NCBI RefSeq assembly: GCF_000719135.1
Contig: NZ_JOEK01000001.1
Coordinates: forward strand, 558,001 to 622,000
DNA from: Streptomyces avicenniae
GTDB lineage: Bacteria > Actinomycetota > Actinomycetes > Streptomycetales > Streptomycetaceae
Direction: 5' to 3'
DNA: 64,000 nt
Shown here one piece after another: positions 52,348 to 60,940 of the stretch. Each line of letters starts with the position of its first letter. The stretch's first letter is position 1. The position numbers were made by a program, and so were the translations under genes. The notes beneath the pieces were generated by a model that worked only from the letters and a program-made list of their open reading frames with translations, was not told the origin of the DNA and made no database searches.

Positions 52348-52547
52348 CGTACCGGCACGGCCACGTCACCGTCGGCGTCAAGGACAACGGCAAACCCGAC
52401 CGCCGCCACGTCAAGCGGAAAACCCGTGCGGAGACCACCAAGGCAGTTCGCGAAATGGAGAAGGAGCGCGACGCGGGCCGCGTCCGCAAAGCCGGTCAGA
52501 CCTGGACGGCCGAGTCCTGGCTGACCCACTGGGTCGAGAACATCGCG
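52348..52547 (+). pseudogene. Integrase N-terminal fragment
   Basis: The reading YRHGHVTVGVKDNGKPDRRH, then KTTKAVREMEKERDAGRV-like helix and WTAESWLTHWVENIAA is the N-terminal arm-binding and start of the core-binding domain of the actinobacterial tyrosine integrases; the C-terminal part is at 49.0-49.9 kb. The first residues are missing on the left, where the sequence meets the end of the TetR gene, and on the right it runs in frame into a cytochrome P450. About 35 residues are missing between the two integrase pieces. Confidence 0.75.
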
Positions 52548-53045
52548 GCCCTGCACGTGTTCAACGCCAGTTTCGGCACGGTCTACGCCACCGCGGGCAA
52601 TGTGCTGCTGACCCTGCTGCGGCACCCGGAGGCGCTCGCCACGCTGGCCGACGAACGGCTGCTCATCAGCGGTGTCGACGAGCTGATCCGATTCGACGGG
52701 CCCGCGCAGGGCACCAGTCGCGTCGCGGTCTGGCCGACCGAGCTGCACGGCGTGACCGTCGAACCGGGGCAGGTGGTGATGACCGCACTCGCCGCGGCCA
52801 ACCGCGACCCTGACGAGTTCCCCGAGCCGGATCGGCTTCTACTCGACCGCAACCCCAACCGTCACCTCGGTTTCGGCTGGGGCGTGCACGCCTGCGTCGG
52901 TTCGGCGTTCGGCCAGCTGGCCATCCAGGAGGTGGTCGCCGCTTTGGCTGCGGCGCCGCCGTTGCGACTCGCAGGCGAACCGGTGCGCAGGCACACCGCC
53001 ACCGTGCGCAGTATCGCCGAATTGCCGGTTTCGTTCGACGGATAG
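52548..53045 (+). pseudogene. Cytochrome P450, C-terminal third
   Basis: About 165 residues remain. FGTVYATAGNVLLTLLRHPEAL is the end of the I-helix region, DELIRFDGPAQG the E-x-x-R motif and HLGFGWGVHACVGSAFGQLA the heme-binding loop with cysteine ligand. The N-terminal 230 or so residues, including most of the substrate pocket, are gone, and the frame continues from the integrase fragment. It cannot be an active P450. The stop lies 12 bases before the next gene, so it was the end of the first known gene of the operon. Confidence 0.85.
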
Positions 53046-53057
53046 GGGAGGGGAACC

Positions 53058-54050
53058 ATGGACTACGAACCGATCGACCGGAAACCCGGCGAATTCCAGC
53101 AGCCGCTGACCGCGGCCGAAATCACGGCCGTCACCCGCGCGGCCTTCGGGGAGGGCACGGCCGTGTGCTCGGCGGCCGAACTCGCGGGTGGTTACTACAA
53201 CAACACCTACAGGATTGACCTGGGCGGTGACCGGCCGGTGGTGCTGCGCGTCGCGCCAGAACCGGTCCGCCAGGCCAAAGCCGATCCGGAGATGATGCGC
53301 AACGAGCACGCCAGCGTCCCGCACCTGGCGCCGGTGGCGAACCTGCTGCCGCGCACCCTCGCGATCGATTTCACCCACCAGGTGATCGGCCGCGACTACC
53401 TGTTCCAGACCTTCTTGATCGGCGTGCCCGCCGAAGAGGTGCTCACGACGTACCCGGAGCCCGTGCGCGGCGCGTTCTTCCGTCAGCTGGGCGAAATCAC
53501 GCGCACCGTACACAGCGTGCGCGGATCGGGTTTCGGCCGAGTTGCCGGCCCGGTGCACGCGCGTTGGAGCGACGCGTTGTTCACCTGGTTCGACCGCGCA
53601 GCGGCGGACCTCACCGACGCCGGGCTCGACGCGAGTGACGTCACGAAGCTGGTCGAAGTGGCCGATCGTAACCGCGCCGTACTCGACGAGATCGCCGAAT
53701 CCCGCTTGCTGCATGGGGATCTTTGGGTCGGCAACGCGATGCTGGCCGAAGGCGCGCCGGAGCCGTTGATCACCGGTGTGTTCGACTGCGACCGGACCTG
53801 GTGGGGCGATCCGGAAGCGGACTGGCCGATCTACCTGGCGCTGCGCAAGCCGGGCAGCGAACGCGACGCCTTCTGGGAAGGCTATGGCCAGGTGGGCCGG
53901 ACCGAAAGCGCCCGGTGGCGCGCGCTGGTCTACGAGGCGAAGCACGTCACTGCGCTGCTGCTCGAATTCCACCGCTTTGGCATGGACGGCGAGCTGGCCA
54001 AGACCTATAGCGAGATCCGCGATCTCACCACCCGATTGGCCACCTGCTAG
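53058..54050 (+). CDS. Aminoglycoside phosphotransferase-family protein
   Basis: A 330-residue APH-fold kinase. AGGYYNNTYRIDLGGDRPVVLRVAP is the N-lobe, LLHGDLWVGNAML the catalytic H-G-D-x-x-x-x-N loop and GVFDCDRTWWGDPEADW the metal motif. ATG 53058 has GGGGAGGGG directly before it. It stands between the P450 remnant and the dioxygenase gene and shares their codon use, with more GAA and TTG than in the flanks. It may modify a pathway intermediate or protect the host; I cannot tell which. Confidence 0.8.
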   Translation: MDYEPIDRKPGEFQQPLTAAEITAVTRAAFGEGTAVCSAAELAGGYYNNTYRIDLGGDRPVVLRVAPEPVRQAKADPEMMRNEHASVPHLAPVANLLPRTLAIDFTHQVIGRDYLFQTFLIGVPAEEVLTTYPEPVRGAFFRQLGEITRTVHSVRGSGFGRVAGPVHARWSDALFTWFDRAAADLTDAGLDASDVTKLVEVADRNRAVLDEIAESRLLHGDLWVGNAMLAEGAPEPLITGVFDCDRTWWGDPEADWPIYLALRKPGSERDAFWEGYGQVGRTESARWRALVYEAKHVTALLLEFHRFGMDGELAKTYSEIRDLTTRLATC

Positions 54051-54097
54051 CGAACGATCCCCAAAGCCCGTCCCCGCGAAGAGAGAAAGGGTAAGCC

Positions 54098-54556
54098 ATG
54101 TCCGGACAGCCCGTCTTCCACCACTTCGGCGTGCAGACCAACGACCTGGACAACAGTATCGCCTGGTACCGGGACTTCCTCGACGGCGAGGTGACCTGGT
54201 CGTTGGACACCTTCTCCGAGCTGACCCGTAGCCGCCTGCCCGGCATCGAGAAGCTGGTGGAGGTTGCTGTCGGCGCGCTGCGCATCCACCTGTTCCAGCA
54301 GCCGGGCGAGTCGGCGCCCGCGCCGGGGGAGAGCTGCCCCCGGTTCCAGCATGCGTGTTTCGCGGTCTCGTCCGAGGCGGAACTGCACCACTGGCGCGCC
54401 CGGTGGCTGGAACTGAACGACAGCGGCCGGTACCGGTTCGCGGTGCCGGAGGGTCCCACCGACGTGGTGACCGATCCCGACGGCACGCAGAGCTTCTACG
54501 CGTACGACGTCAACGGCCTGGAGTTCGAGTTCACCTGCGTGCCGGAGGCTGAGTGA
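54098..54556 (+). CDS. VOC-fold extradiol dioxygenase, LmbB1-like (L-DOPA 2,3-dioxygenase candidate)
   Basis: A 152-residue vicinal-oxygen-chelate protein. VFHHFGVQTNDLDNSIAWYRD holds the first metal histidine, CPRFQHACFAVS the second and NGLEFEFT the glutamate. In lincomycin, hormaomycin and pyrrolobenzodiazepine pathways a protein of this size and fold opens the ring of L-DOPA between carbons 2 and 3. The assignment rests mainly on its neighbours: the tyrosine hydroxylase-like gene starts on its stop codon. ATG 54098 has a GAGAAAGGG ribosome-binding site. Confidence 0.7.
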   Translation: MSGQPVFHHFGVQTNDLDNSIAWYRDFLDGEVTWSLDTFSELTRSRLPGIEKLVEVAVGALRIHLFQQPGESAPAPGESCPRFQHACFAVSSEAELHHWRARWLELNDSGRYRFAVPEGPTDVVTDPDGTQSFYAYDVNGLEFEFTCVPEAE

Positions 54557-55428
54557 TGGCTGCCGGGACCGTACCGGCCGAGCTGCCACAGTGTCCGAAG
54601 TGGGTCTACGGCGGGTTCCCGTACGGGCTCGAACCGCTCACCCTGCCCGCGCCGGACGAGCCGTCGCCTAGTGGCAAGCCGGACCTCGTCCCGTTCGAGA
54701 ACGCCCGCGAGCTGGTCGAGCGCGCGGGCGGGGCGGGCGGCGAGGACGTCGAGCCCGACACCGTGCTGTGGTTCCGATGGATCACCGGTCACCAGGTGAG
54801 TTTCACGGTGTGGCGGCTGATGGCCTGGCTGATCCACGACGTGGAGGCGGGCCTGGCCGACCGGCGGGACGCGCCGGCTGCGCTGGTGCGCTACGTGCGC
54901 GGCTACAGCGCGATGCTGCGTTACAGCAGTTCCTGCCCACAGTCGGTTTACCGCGACCTGATCCGGCCGACCATGTACCGCCAGCACCCCGCGTTCAGCG
55001 GCGGCTGGGCGCCGGACTACCCGTTGGTGCGCGGGCTCTTCCGCGGCCGTCCACCGTCCTGGTTGGACGGTCCGGGCCGAGCGGACGTGCTCGCCGCCGT
55101 CGCCGATTACCAGGTCGACCACGCGCACATCGCGGCGCGGCTGGTGCCTGGCGGGCACTCCCTGCTGCGCGATTCCGTCGCGGCGCAACACCCCAGGCCG
55201 CCCCAGCCGCTGCCTGCGGTGCTGTACGACAACTACTTCATGACGTTGCGCGCGCCCATCGACCGCGGTCACGTCGTCGCCCAGTTGCTGCGGCGGCTGC
55301 TGGCGCTCGTGCAGGACCTGGCCGCGCACCCGCCCGGCGGTGGCACTGAACTTCTCGAGGCCATCGCGGGCCTTGCGCGCGAAGCAGTGGCGGGCCTGGC
55401 GCGCGACCAGCCGGTCGTGCTCAGATGA
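54556..55428 (+). CDS. Heme-dependent L-tyrosine 3-hydroxylase, LmbB2-like
   Basis: A 290-residue protein. YGGFPYGLEPLTLP, WFRWITGHQVSFTVWRLMAWL, YSAMLRYSSSCPQSVYRDLI and RPTMYRQHPAFSGGWAPDY match the family of heme peroxidase-like tyrosine hydroxylases (LmbB2, Orf13, SibU, HrmE types), which use H2O2 to make L-DOPA. A histidine in GHQVSF is a candidate heme ligand. It overlaps both neighbours (TGATG at 54556, ATGA at 55425), so the gene is tightly coupled. It looks intact. Confidence 0.8.
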   Translation: MAAGTVPAELPQCPKWVYGGFPYGLEPLTLPAPDEPSPSGKPDLVPFENARELVERAGGAGGEDVEPDTVLWFRWITGHQVSFTVWRLMAWLIHDVEAGLADRRDAPAALVRYVRGYSAMLRYSSSCPQSVYRDLIRPTMYRQHPAFSGGWAPDYPLVRGLFRGRPPSWLDGPGRADVLAAVADYQVDHAHIAARLVPGGHSLLRDSVAAQHPRPPQPLPAVLYDNYFMTLRAPIDRGHVVAQLLRRLLALVQDLAAHPPGGGTELLEAIAGLAREAVAGLARDQPVVLR

Positions 55429-56276
55429 CCGGGGTACGCCGCGGTGTCGTCATCCTCCCCGAACACCGCTGGGAGGCCGCGCGGCACATCTGGCGGCTCG
55501 CGGAGGAACTGGGCTTCGACCACGCGTGGACCTACGACCACGTGGTGTGGCGCTGGCTGCGCGAAAAACCTTGGTACGGCGCGATTCCGACGCTGACCGC
55601 GGCAGCCGCGGCGACGTCGTCGATCCGCCTGGGAACCCTGGTCGCCAGTCCCGGACTGCGCGGCCCGGTGACCTTCGCCAAGGAGATCACGACCCTCGAC
55701 GACATCTCCGGCGGCCGCGCGCTGTGCGGCCTCGGCGCTGGTGGTTACGGCGCGGACCTGTTGCGCGCCCGGCCGTTGAGCCCGGCCGAACGCGCCGAGC
55801 GGTTCACCGAATTCGTCGAAGTCACCACGACGTTGCTTCGCGGCGGCACGGTGAACGACTTGACGCTCGTGCCCGCGTCCGCCGTCCCGGTCGCGGTTGC
55901 CGCAGCGGGCCCGCGCGGGATGCGTCTCGCCGCCCTCCACGCCGACACCTGGGTAACCTCCGGGAAGCCCAACGGATTCGATCCGGCGCCCTACCCCGAG
56001 ACGATTCCCGTTCTCCGCGAACAGGTCCGTGCGCTGGAACGGGCGTGCGACGAGGTTGGCCGCGATCCGCGGAGCCTCGGCCGCCTGCTGCTCACTGGCG
56101 CCTCGGTAGGCGGGGTGCTCGACTCCGCCGAAGCCTTCCTCGACGCCGAGGGAATGTTCACCGAACTGGGCTTCACCGACGTCGTCGTGCACTGGCCGCG
56201 CCCCGAATTCCCGTTCCAGGGAACCGTCAAAACCCTCGAAGAGATCTCCGGGAGAGCCTGTGCCGATGCTACCTGA
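55425..56276 (+). CDS. LLM-class F420-dependent reductase, LmbY-like
   Basis: A 283-residue luciferase-like barrel. GFDHAWTYDHVVWRWL, LTAAAAATSSIRLGTLVASPGLR, KEITTLDDISGGRALCGLGAGG and VAAAGPRGMRLAALHADTWVTSG are typical of F420-binding LLM oxidoreductases. In 4-alkylproline pathways such an enzyme reduces the ring imine or exocyclic double bond late in the route. It overlaps the hydroxylase gene by ATGA and its end overlaps the start of the GGT-like gene. Intact as far as seen. Confidence 0.78.
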   Translation: MTGVRRGVVILPEHRWEAARHIWRLAEELGFDHAWTYDHVVWRWLREKPWYGAIPTLTAAAAATSSIRLGTLVASPGLRGPVTFAKEITTLDDISGGRALCGLGAGGYGADLLRARPLSPAERAERFTEFVEVTTTLLRGGTVNDLTLVPASAVPVAVAAAGPRGMRLAALHADTWVTSGKPNGFDPAPYPETIPVLREQVRALERACDEVGRDPRSLGRLLLTGASVGGVLDSAEAFLDAEGMFTELGFTDVVVHWPRPEFPFQGTVKTLEEISGRACADAT

Positions 56277-58037
56277 GACGACCGGCCCGCGCGGCGCCGT
56301 CGCGTCGACCCACTGGCTCGCCACCCAGGCTGGAATGGCGATGCTGGACGAAGGCGGCAACGCCTTCGCCGCCGCCGCCTTCGTCCAGCAGGTGGTCGAA
56401 CCCCACCTCAACGGGCCGGGCGGCGACGTCCCCATCCTCCTGCACCGCCAGGGCGAGCCGGTTCGGGTGATCTGCGGCCAAGGCCCGATGCCGTTGGCGG
56501 CCACTCCGGCGCGCTTCCGCGACCTCGGCCTGGCCGAGGTGCCCGGCTCCGGGCTGCTCGCCGCCTGCGTGCCAGGTGCGACGAGCGCGTGGCTGAAACT
56601 CCTGCGCGAGTACGGGACCCTTCACCTGGCCGACGTCCTCGCCCCGGCGATCCACTACGCTGAGCACGGCTTTCCCTTGCTCCCCAAGGCCGCCGAGATG
56701 ATCGAGGTGCTCGCGCCGCTCTTCGCAACCGAGTGGCCCGAATCCGGCCGCACCTACCTCCCCGGCGGCAAGCCACCGGCCGCAGGGGCCCGGTTCCACA
56801 ACCCGGCGCTCGCTTCGACATATCGCCGCCTAGTCGCTGAAGCGGGTACCACCGGCACCCGCGCAACTCGCGTCGCTCGCGCGGAGGAGGCGTTCCACAC
56901 GGGCTTCGTCGCGGAGGCGATCGACAAGTACCTGGCCACCGCCGAGGTAGCCGACGCGACCGGCCACCGTAACCCCGGCCTGCTCACCGGCGACGACCTG
57001 GCGTCCTGGCGCCCGCAGACCGAGGAACCGGTGACGTTGGAGCACCACGGCCTGCTCGTGCACAAGCCCGGCCCGTGGTCCCAGGGCCCGGTGTTCCTCC
57101 AGCAACTGGCCTGCTCGCCCCGCTCGACTTGGCGGCGATGGGCCGGGGGAGCGCCGAGCACGTGCACACCATCGTCGAGGCGGCCAAACTCGCCTTCGCC
57201 GACCGCGAAGCCTGGTACGGCGACCCCCGGCACGCCGACGTTCCGCTGGACACCCTTCTGTCGGGGTCCTATACCGACCGGCGCCGCGCGTTGCTGGGCG
57301 ACACGGCGTCACCGTCCCTGCGTCCGGGTGCCCCGGACGGCCGCGTCCCGCGGATCCCCGACGCCACCGGCGCCCCGTTGTCGCACCGCGACCCGGCCTG
57401 GCTGACCCAGCTCGACGATGGCATCCCGGCGGTGGTCCGGCTGACCCAGGCCGGTGGCGACACCTGCTGCGTCACCGCCGCCGACGCGGTGGGCAACCTG
57501 GTGGTGGCCACACCCAGCGGCGGCTGGCTGAAGAGCTCGCCGGTCATCCCCGGTCTCGGCTTCCCCCTCGGCACTCGCGGTCAGATGGCCTGGCTCGTCG
57601 AGGACCACCCCAACTCCCTGGCGCCCGGCAAGCGTCCCAGGACCACCCTGAGCCCCACCCTCGTCCTCCGTGACGGCTGCCCCCACATGGCGTTCGGCAC
57701 CCCGGGAGGCGACCAGCAGGACCAGTGGACGCTGAACTTCTTCCTCAACCACGTCCACTTCGGAGTCCCGCTCGCCGAGGCGATCGAGGTGCCCACGTTC
57801 CACACCGACCACGTCCCGTCCTCGTTCACGCCCCGCCGGAGCCATCCGCTCACCGTGATCGCCGAGCCGGGTCTGACCCCCGAGGCGCTCGCCGAACTCC
57901 GCCGCCGTGGCCACATGATCACCACTGCCCCGGCCAATTCACTGGGCAAGGTCTGCGCGACGGCCTTCACCTCCGACGGCCTGGTCACCGCCGCGGCGAG
58001 CTCCCGCGGCCACCAGGCCCGCGCTGCCGCCTCGTGA
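56266..58037 (+). pseudogene. Gamma-glutamyltransferase homologue, LmbA-like, with one frameshift
   Basis: The N-terminal part (TGPRGAVASTHWLATQAGMA, PHLNGPGGDVPILLHR, VPGSGLLAACVPGATSAWL) runs to about 57110, and the rest continues in another frame (LDLAAMGRGSAEHVHTIVEA, GGDTCCVTAADAVGNLVVA with the candidate threonine nucleophile, PTLVLRDG). Losing one C in CTGGCCTGCTCGCC explains the shift. In lincomycin and related pathways this family cleaves a C-C bond, removing oxalate, rather than acting on glutathione. ATG 56266 has GGAGAG nine bases upstream. A sequencing error is possible; if real, the step is lost. Confidence 0.75.
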
Positions 58038-58088
58038 TTGGTACGGCCGGTTGTCGCGGGTACAGAACTGGCCGTAGACAGACGGCGT

Positions 58089-58111
58089 AACTGAGACCAG
58101 AACTGAGACCA
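58089..58111. repeat. Tandem 11-bp direct repeats beside the att site
   Basis: AACTGAGACCA occurs at 58089-58099 and again at 58101-58111. Such short direct repeats next to a tRNA att core resemble arm-type sites for the N-terminal domain of tyrosine integrases. They lie on the element side. Confidence 0.5.
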
Positions 58112-58118
58112 CGCACGT

Positions 58119-58152
58119 CGAAGGGCCCCACCGCGAACGGTGGGGCCCTTCG
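58119..58152 (-). terminator. Hairpin downstream of tRNA-Ser
   Basis: CGAAGGGCCCCACC (58119-58132) pairs with 58139-58152 across a 6-base loop. It follows the tRNA by 18 bases on the minus strand and fits a tRNA terminator. One arm also belongs to the att core, since it recurs at 48365. Confidence 0.7.
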
Positions 58153-58170
58153 AAACAGCCCGGTGAGAGC

Positions 58171-58258
58171 TGGCGGAGGATACGAGATTCGAACTCGTGA
58201 GGGTGTGAACCCAACACGCTTTCCAAGCGTGCGCCCTAGGCCACTAGGCGAATCCTCC
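58171..58258 (-). tRNA. tRNA-Ser(GGA)
   Basis: Read on the minus strand, GGAGGAT (58258-58252) pairs with ATCCTCC near the 3' end, followed by G and an encoded CCA. The anticodon stem-loop is CGCTTGGAAAGCG with anticodon GGA. A long variable arm (TGTTGGGTTCACACCCTCAC) is present as in class II tRNAs, then the T-arm with GTTCGAATC. It is intact and serves as the integration site of the island. Confidence 0.95.
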
Positions 58259-58339
58259 GCCGCAAACGATACAAGACGACGGCGCATGCTCGCGAACCGC
58301 CCGTGCGGGGGCGGCCGGTGCCCGTGATCCGGTAGTGTG

Positions 58340-58436
58340 GGGGGCAGCCCCTCACGTGGCGCTATCTCGCTGAACTCCCCCAGGGCCGGAAGGCAGCAAG
58401 GGTAGGTGGGCTCTGGCGGGTGCGTGAGGGGCCCTT
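58340..58436 (+). ncRNA. ffs: Signal recognition particle RNA (4.5S-like)
   Basis: The sequence between 58340 and 58436 folds as one hairpin: CCCCTCACG near the start pairs with CGTGAGGGG at the end, and the apical part has CAGGGCCGGAAGGCAGCAAGGGTAG, written here only as a description of the GGAAG tetraloop and AGCAAGGG bulge that bind Ffh. TAGTGT at 58333-58338 is a likely -10 box. It sits between tRNA-Ser and dnaX as in other streptomycetes. Confidence 0.9.
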
Positions 58437-58468
58437 GTGTGTCAGTGCGGCCCTATATCGTCGGTGAC

Positions 58469-60520
58469 GTGTCTTCCCTCGCGCTGTACCGCCGCTACCG
58501 ACCCGAGACCTTCGCCGAGGTCATCGGGCAGGAGCACGTGACCGTCCCGTTGCAGCAGGCCCTGCGCAACAACAGGGTCAATCACGCCTACCTCTTCAGC
58601 GGCCCGCGCGGGTGCGGCAAGACGACCAGTGCGCGCATCCTCGCGCGCTGTCTCAACTGCGAGCAGGGCCCCACGCCCACCCCGTGCGGTGAGTGCCAGT
58701 CCTGCCGTGACCTGGCCAGGAACGGGCCCGGGTCGATCGACGTGATCGAGATCGACGCCGCCTCGCACGGTGGCGTGGACGACGCGCGTGACCTGCGCGA
58801 GAAGGCGTTCTTCGGGCCAGCGTCGAGCCGGTACAAGATCTACATCATCGACGAGGCGCACATGGTCACCCCGGCGGGCTTCAACGCCCTGCTGAAGGTG
58901 GTCGAGGAGCCGCCCGAGCACCTGAAGTTCATCTTCGCGACCACCGAGCCCGAGAAGGTCATCGGGACGATCAGGTCGCGCACGCACCACTACCCCTTCC
59001 GCCTCGTGCCGCCCGGCACCCTGCGGGACTACCTGGCCGAGGTCTGCACGCACGAGGCGATCCCGGTCGATGGCGCCGTGCTGCCGCTGGTCGTACGGGC
59101 CGGGGCGGGCTCCGTCCGTGACTCCATGTCCGTGATGGACCAGCTCCTCGCGGGCGCGGCCGAGGAGGGCGTCACCTACGGGATGGCCACCGCCCTCCTC
59201 GGCTACACCGACTCGGCGCTGCTCGACTCCGTCGTCGAGGCGTTCGGCACGGGGGACGGCGCCGCGGTCTTCGACGTCGTGGACCGCGTGATCGAGGGCG
59301 GGCACGACCCGCGGCGCTTCGCCGCCGACCTGCTGGAGCGGCTGCGTGACCTGCTGATCCTCGCCGCCGTGCCGGACGCGGCGGACAAGGGGCTCATCGA
59401 CGTACCGGCCGACGTACGGGAGCGGATGCAGGCCCAGGCCGCCGCGCTCGGGCCCGCCGAGCTGAGCCGTGCCGCCGACCTGGTCAACACCGGGCTCACC
59501 GAGATGCGGGGCGCGACCTCGCCGCGCCTGCAACTTGAGCTGATCTGCGCGCGGGTGCTCCTGCCCGCGGCGTACGGGGACGAGCGGTCGCTCCAGGCGC
59601 GTCTCGACCGTCTGGAGCGGGGCGGCGGGGGAGTGGTCGCCGGGGCGGTGGCCGCGCCGCCCGCGCCGCAGCCCGCGTCCGCGCCCGTCCAGCAGGCGCC
59701 GCAACCGCCCCCGCCGGTGGCACCCCCGCCGGTCAGGGCCGAGGCCCCGGTCGCGCAGCCGCCCCAGCCCTCGCCTGCCGCGCCACCGCCAGCCCAGTCC
59801 GTACCGTCCGCCGCTCCCGCTGCCTCCCCCGCGCCCGCGCCCGCCGCACGGCCCGGCGCGTGGCCCACCCGGGGCGCCGCCCAGCCCGCGGCTCCCGCCG
59901 CCCCGACGCCCGCCCCCGTGACCCCCGCCGCCGCCCCGCCGCCGCCCCCGACGGCCGCGCCTGGCGGGGGCGGCGGCGACCCCACGCGCGTCCGCCAGAT
60001 GTGGCCGGAGATCCTTGAGGCCGTCAAGAAGCGCCGCCGCTTCAGCTGGATCCTCCTGAGCCAGAACGCGCAGGTCACCGGCTTCGACGGCGCGACGCTG
60101 CAACTCGGTTTCGCCACCGCGGGCGCCCGGGACAGCTTCGCGAACAGCGGCAGCGAGGAGGTCCTGCGGCAGGTGCTCGGCGACCTCCTGGGCCTCCGGT
60201 GCAAGATCGACGCGGTGGTCGGCGGCGACGGTGGCGCAGGTGGCGGCGGGTTCGCGCCGACCAGGCCCGCCGCGCCCGCGCAACCGTCCCCGCCGCCGCA
60301 GGCACCGTCCGCGCCCGCGCCGCAGCCGGTCCAGGCCGCCGCCCCGCCCCCGCCCCCCGCGCCGGAACGGCCCCGGCCGTCCGCGCCGCCCCCCGTCGCG
60401 GCCGAGGACGACGTCGCCGCCGACGACGACCCGGACCTCGACGACACCGCGCTCAGCGGCCACGAGCTGTTCGTGCGCGAACTGGGAGCGACTGTTATCG
60501 AGGAGTTCCACCACGAGTGA
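58469..60520 (+). CDS. dnaX: DNA polymerase III subunit gamma/tau
   Basis: A 683-residue clamp-loader ATPase. SSLALYRRYRPETFAEVIGQ starts the AAA+ domain, FSGPRGCGKTTSARILA is Walker A, a zinc module has CLNCEQGPTPTPCGECQSC, YIIDEAHMVT is Walker B and TEPEKVIGTIRSR the sensor region. A Pro/Ala linker of about 130 residues follows (400-530), then a globular tau-like part (MWPEILEAVKKRRRFSWILLSQNAQV) and a second low-complexity stretch ending in an acidic tail. GTG 58469 is chosen because homologues start SSLALYRRYRP. No frameshift signal for a short gamma form is evident. Confidence 0.95.
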   Translation: MSSLALYRRYRPETFAEVIGQEHVTVPLQQALRNNRVNHAYLFSGPRGCGKTTSARILARCLNCEQGPTPTPCGECQSCRDLARNGPGSIDVIEIDAASHGGVDDARDLREKAFFGPASSRYKIYIIDEAHMVTPAGFNALLKVVEEPPEHLKFIFATTEPEKVIGTIRSRTHHYPFRLVPPGTLRDYLAEVCTHEAIPVDGAVLPLVVRAGAGSVRDSMSVMDQLLAGAAEEGVTYGMATALLGYTDSALLDSVVEAFGTGDGAAVFDVVDRVIEGGHDPRRFAADLLERLRDLLILAAVPDAADKGLIDVPADVRERMQAQAAALGPAELSRAADLVNTGLTEMRGATSPRLQLELICARVLLPAAYGDERSLQARLDRLERGGGGVVAGAVAAPPAPQPASAPVQQAPQPPPPVAPPPVRAEAPVAQPPQPSPAAPPPAQSVPSAAPAASPAPAPAARPGAWPTRGAAQPAAPAAPTPAPVTPAAAPPPPPTAAPGGGGGDPTRVRQMWPEILEAVKKRRRFSWILLSQNAQVTGFDGATLQLGFATAGARDSFANSGSEEVLRQVLGDLLGLRCKIDAVVGGDGGAGGGGFAPTRPAAPAQPSPPPQAPSAPAPQPVQAAAPPPPPAPERPRPSAPPPVAAEDDVAADDDPDLDDTALSGHELFVRELGATVIEEFHHE

Positions 60521-60589
60521 GACCGCGCCGCCCCCAACCCGTAGGCTCGGGAAAGCACACGAGACGACGACCGGGTCAGGAGTGAGGCA

Positions 60590-60940
60590 GTGTTCCCCAG
60601 TGGTGGTGGCGGCGGGATCGACATGCAGCAGTTGCTGCAACAGGCCCAGAAGATGCAGCAGGACCTCGCGGCGGCCCAGCAGGAGCTGGCCGAGACACCC
60701 GTCGAGGGCAGCGCGGGCGGCGGGCTCGTCAAGGCGACGGTGACCGGCTCGGGCGAGCTGAAGGGCCTGGTGATCGACCCCAGGGCGGTGGACCCCGAGG
60801 ACACCGAGACGCTCGCGGACCTCGTCGTCGCCGCCGTGCGGGACGCGAACACCGCCGCGCAGGAACTGGCCTCCGAGAAGCTCGGCCCGCTCGCGCAGGG
60901 TCTCGGCGGCGGTGGCGGCCTGCCCGGCCTCCCCTTCTGA
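60590..60940 (+). CDS. YbaB/EbfC-family nucleoid-associated protein
   Basis: A 116-residue protein. [31 protein letters not shown] is the long helix and [21 protein letters not shown] the beta part of the YbaB fold, which binds DNA as a dimer. Gly-rich ends are usual in actinobacteria. GTG 60590 has AGGAGTG upstream. It lies between dnaX and recR, the conserved place of this gene. Confidence 0.93.
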   Translation: MFPSGGGGGIDMQQLLQQAQKMQQDLAAAQQELAETPVEGSAGGGLVKATVTGSGELKGLVIDPRAVDPEDTETLADLVVAAVRDANTAAQELASEKLGPLAQGLGGGGGLPGLPF

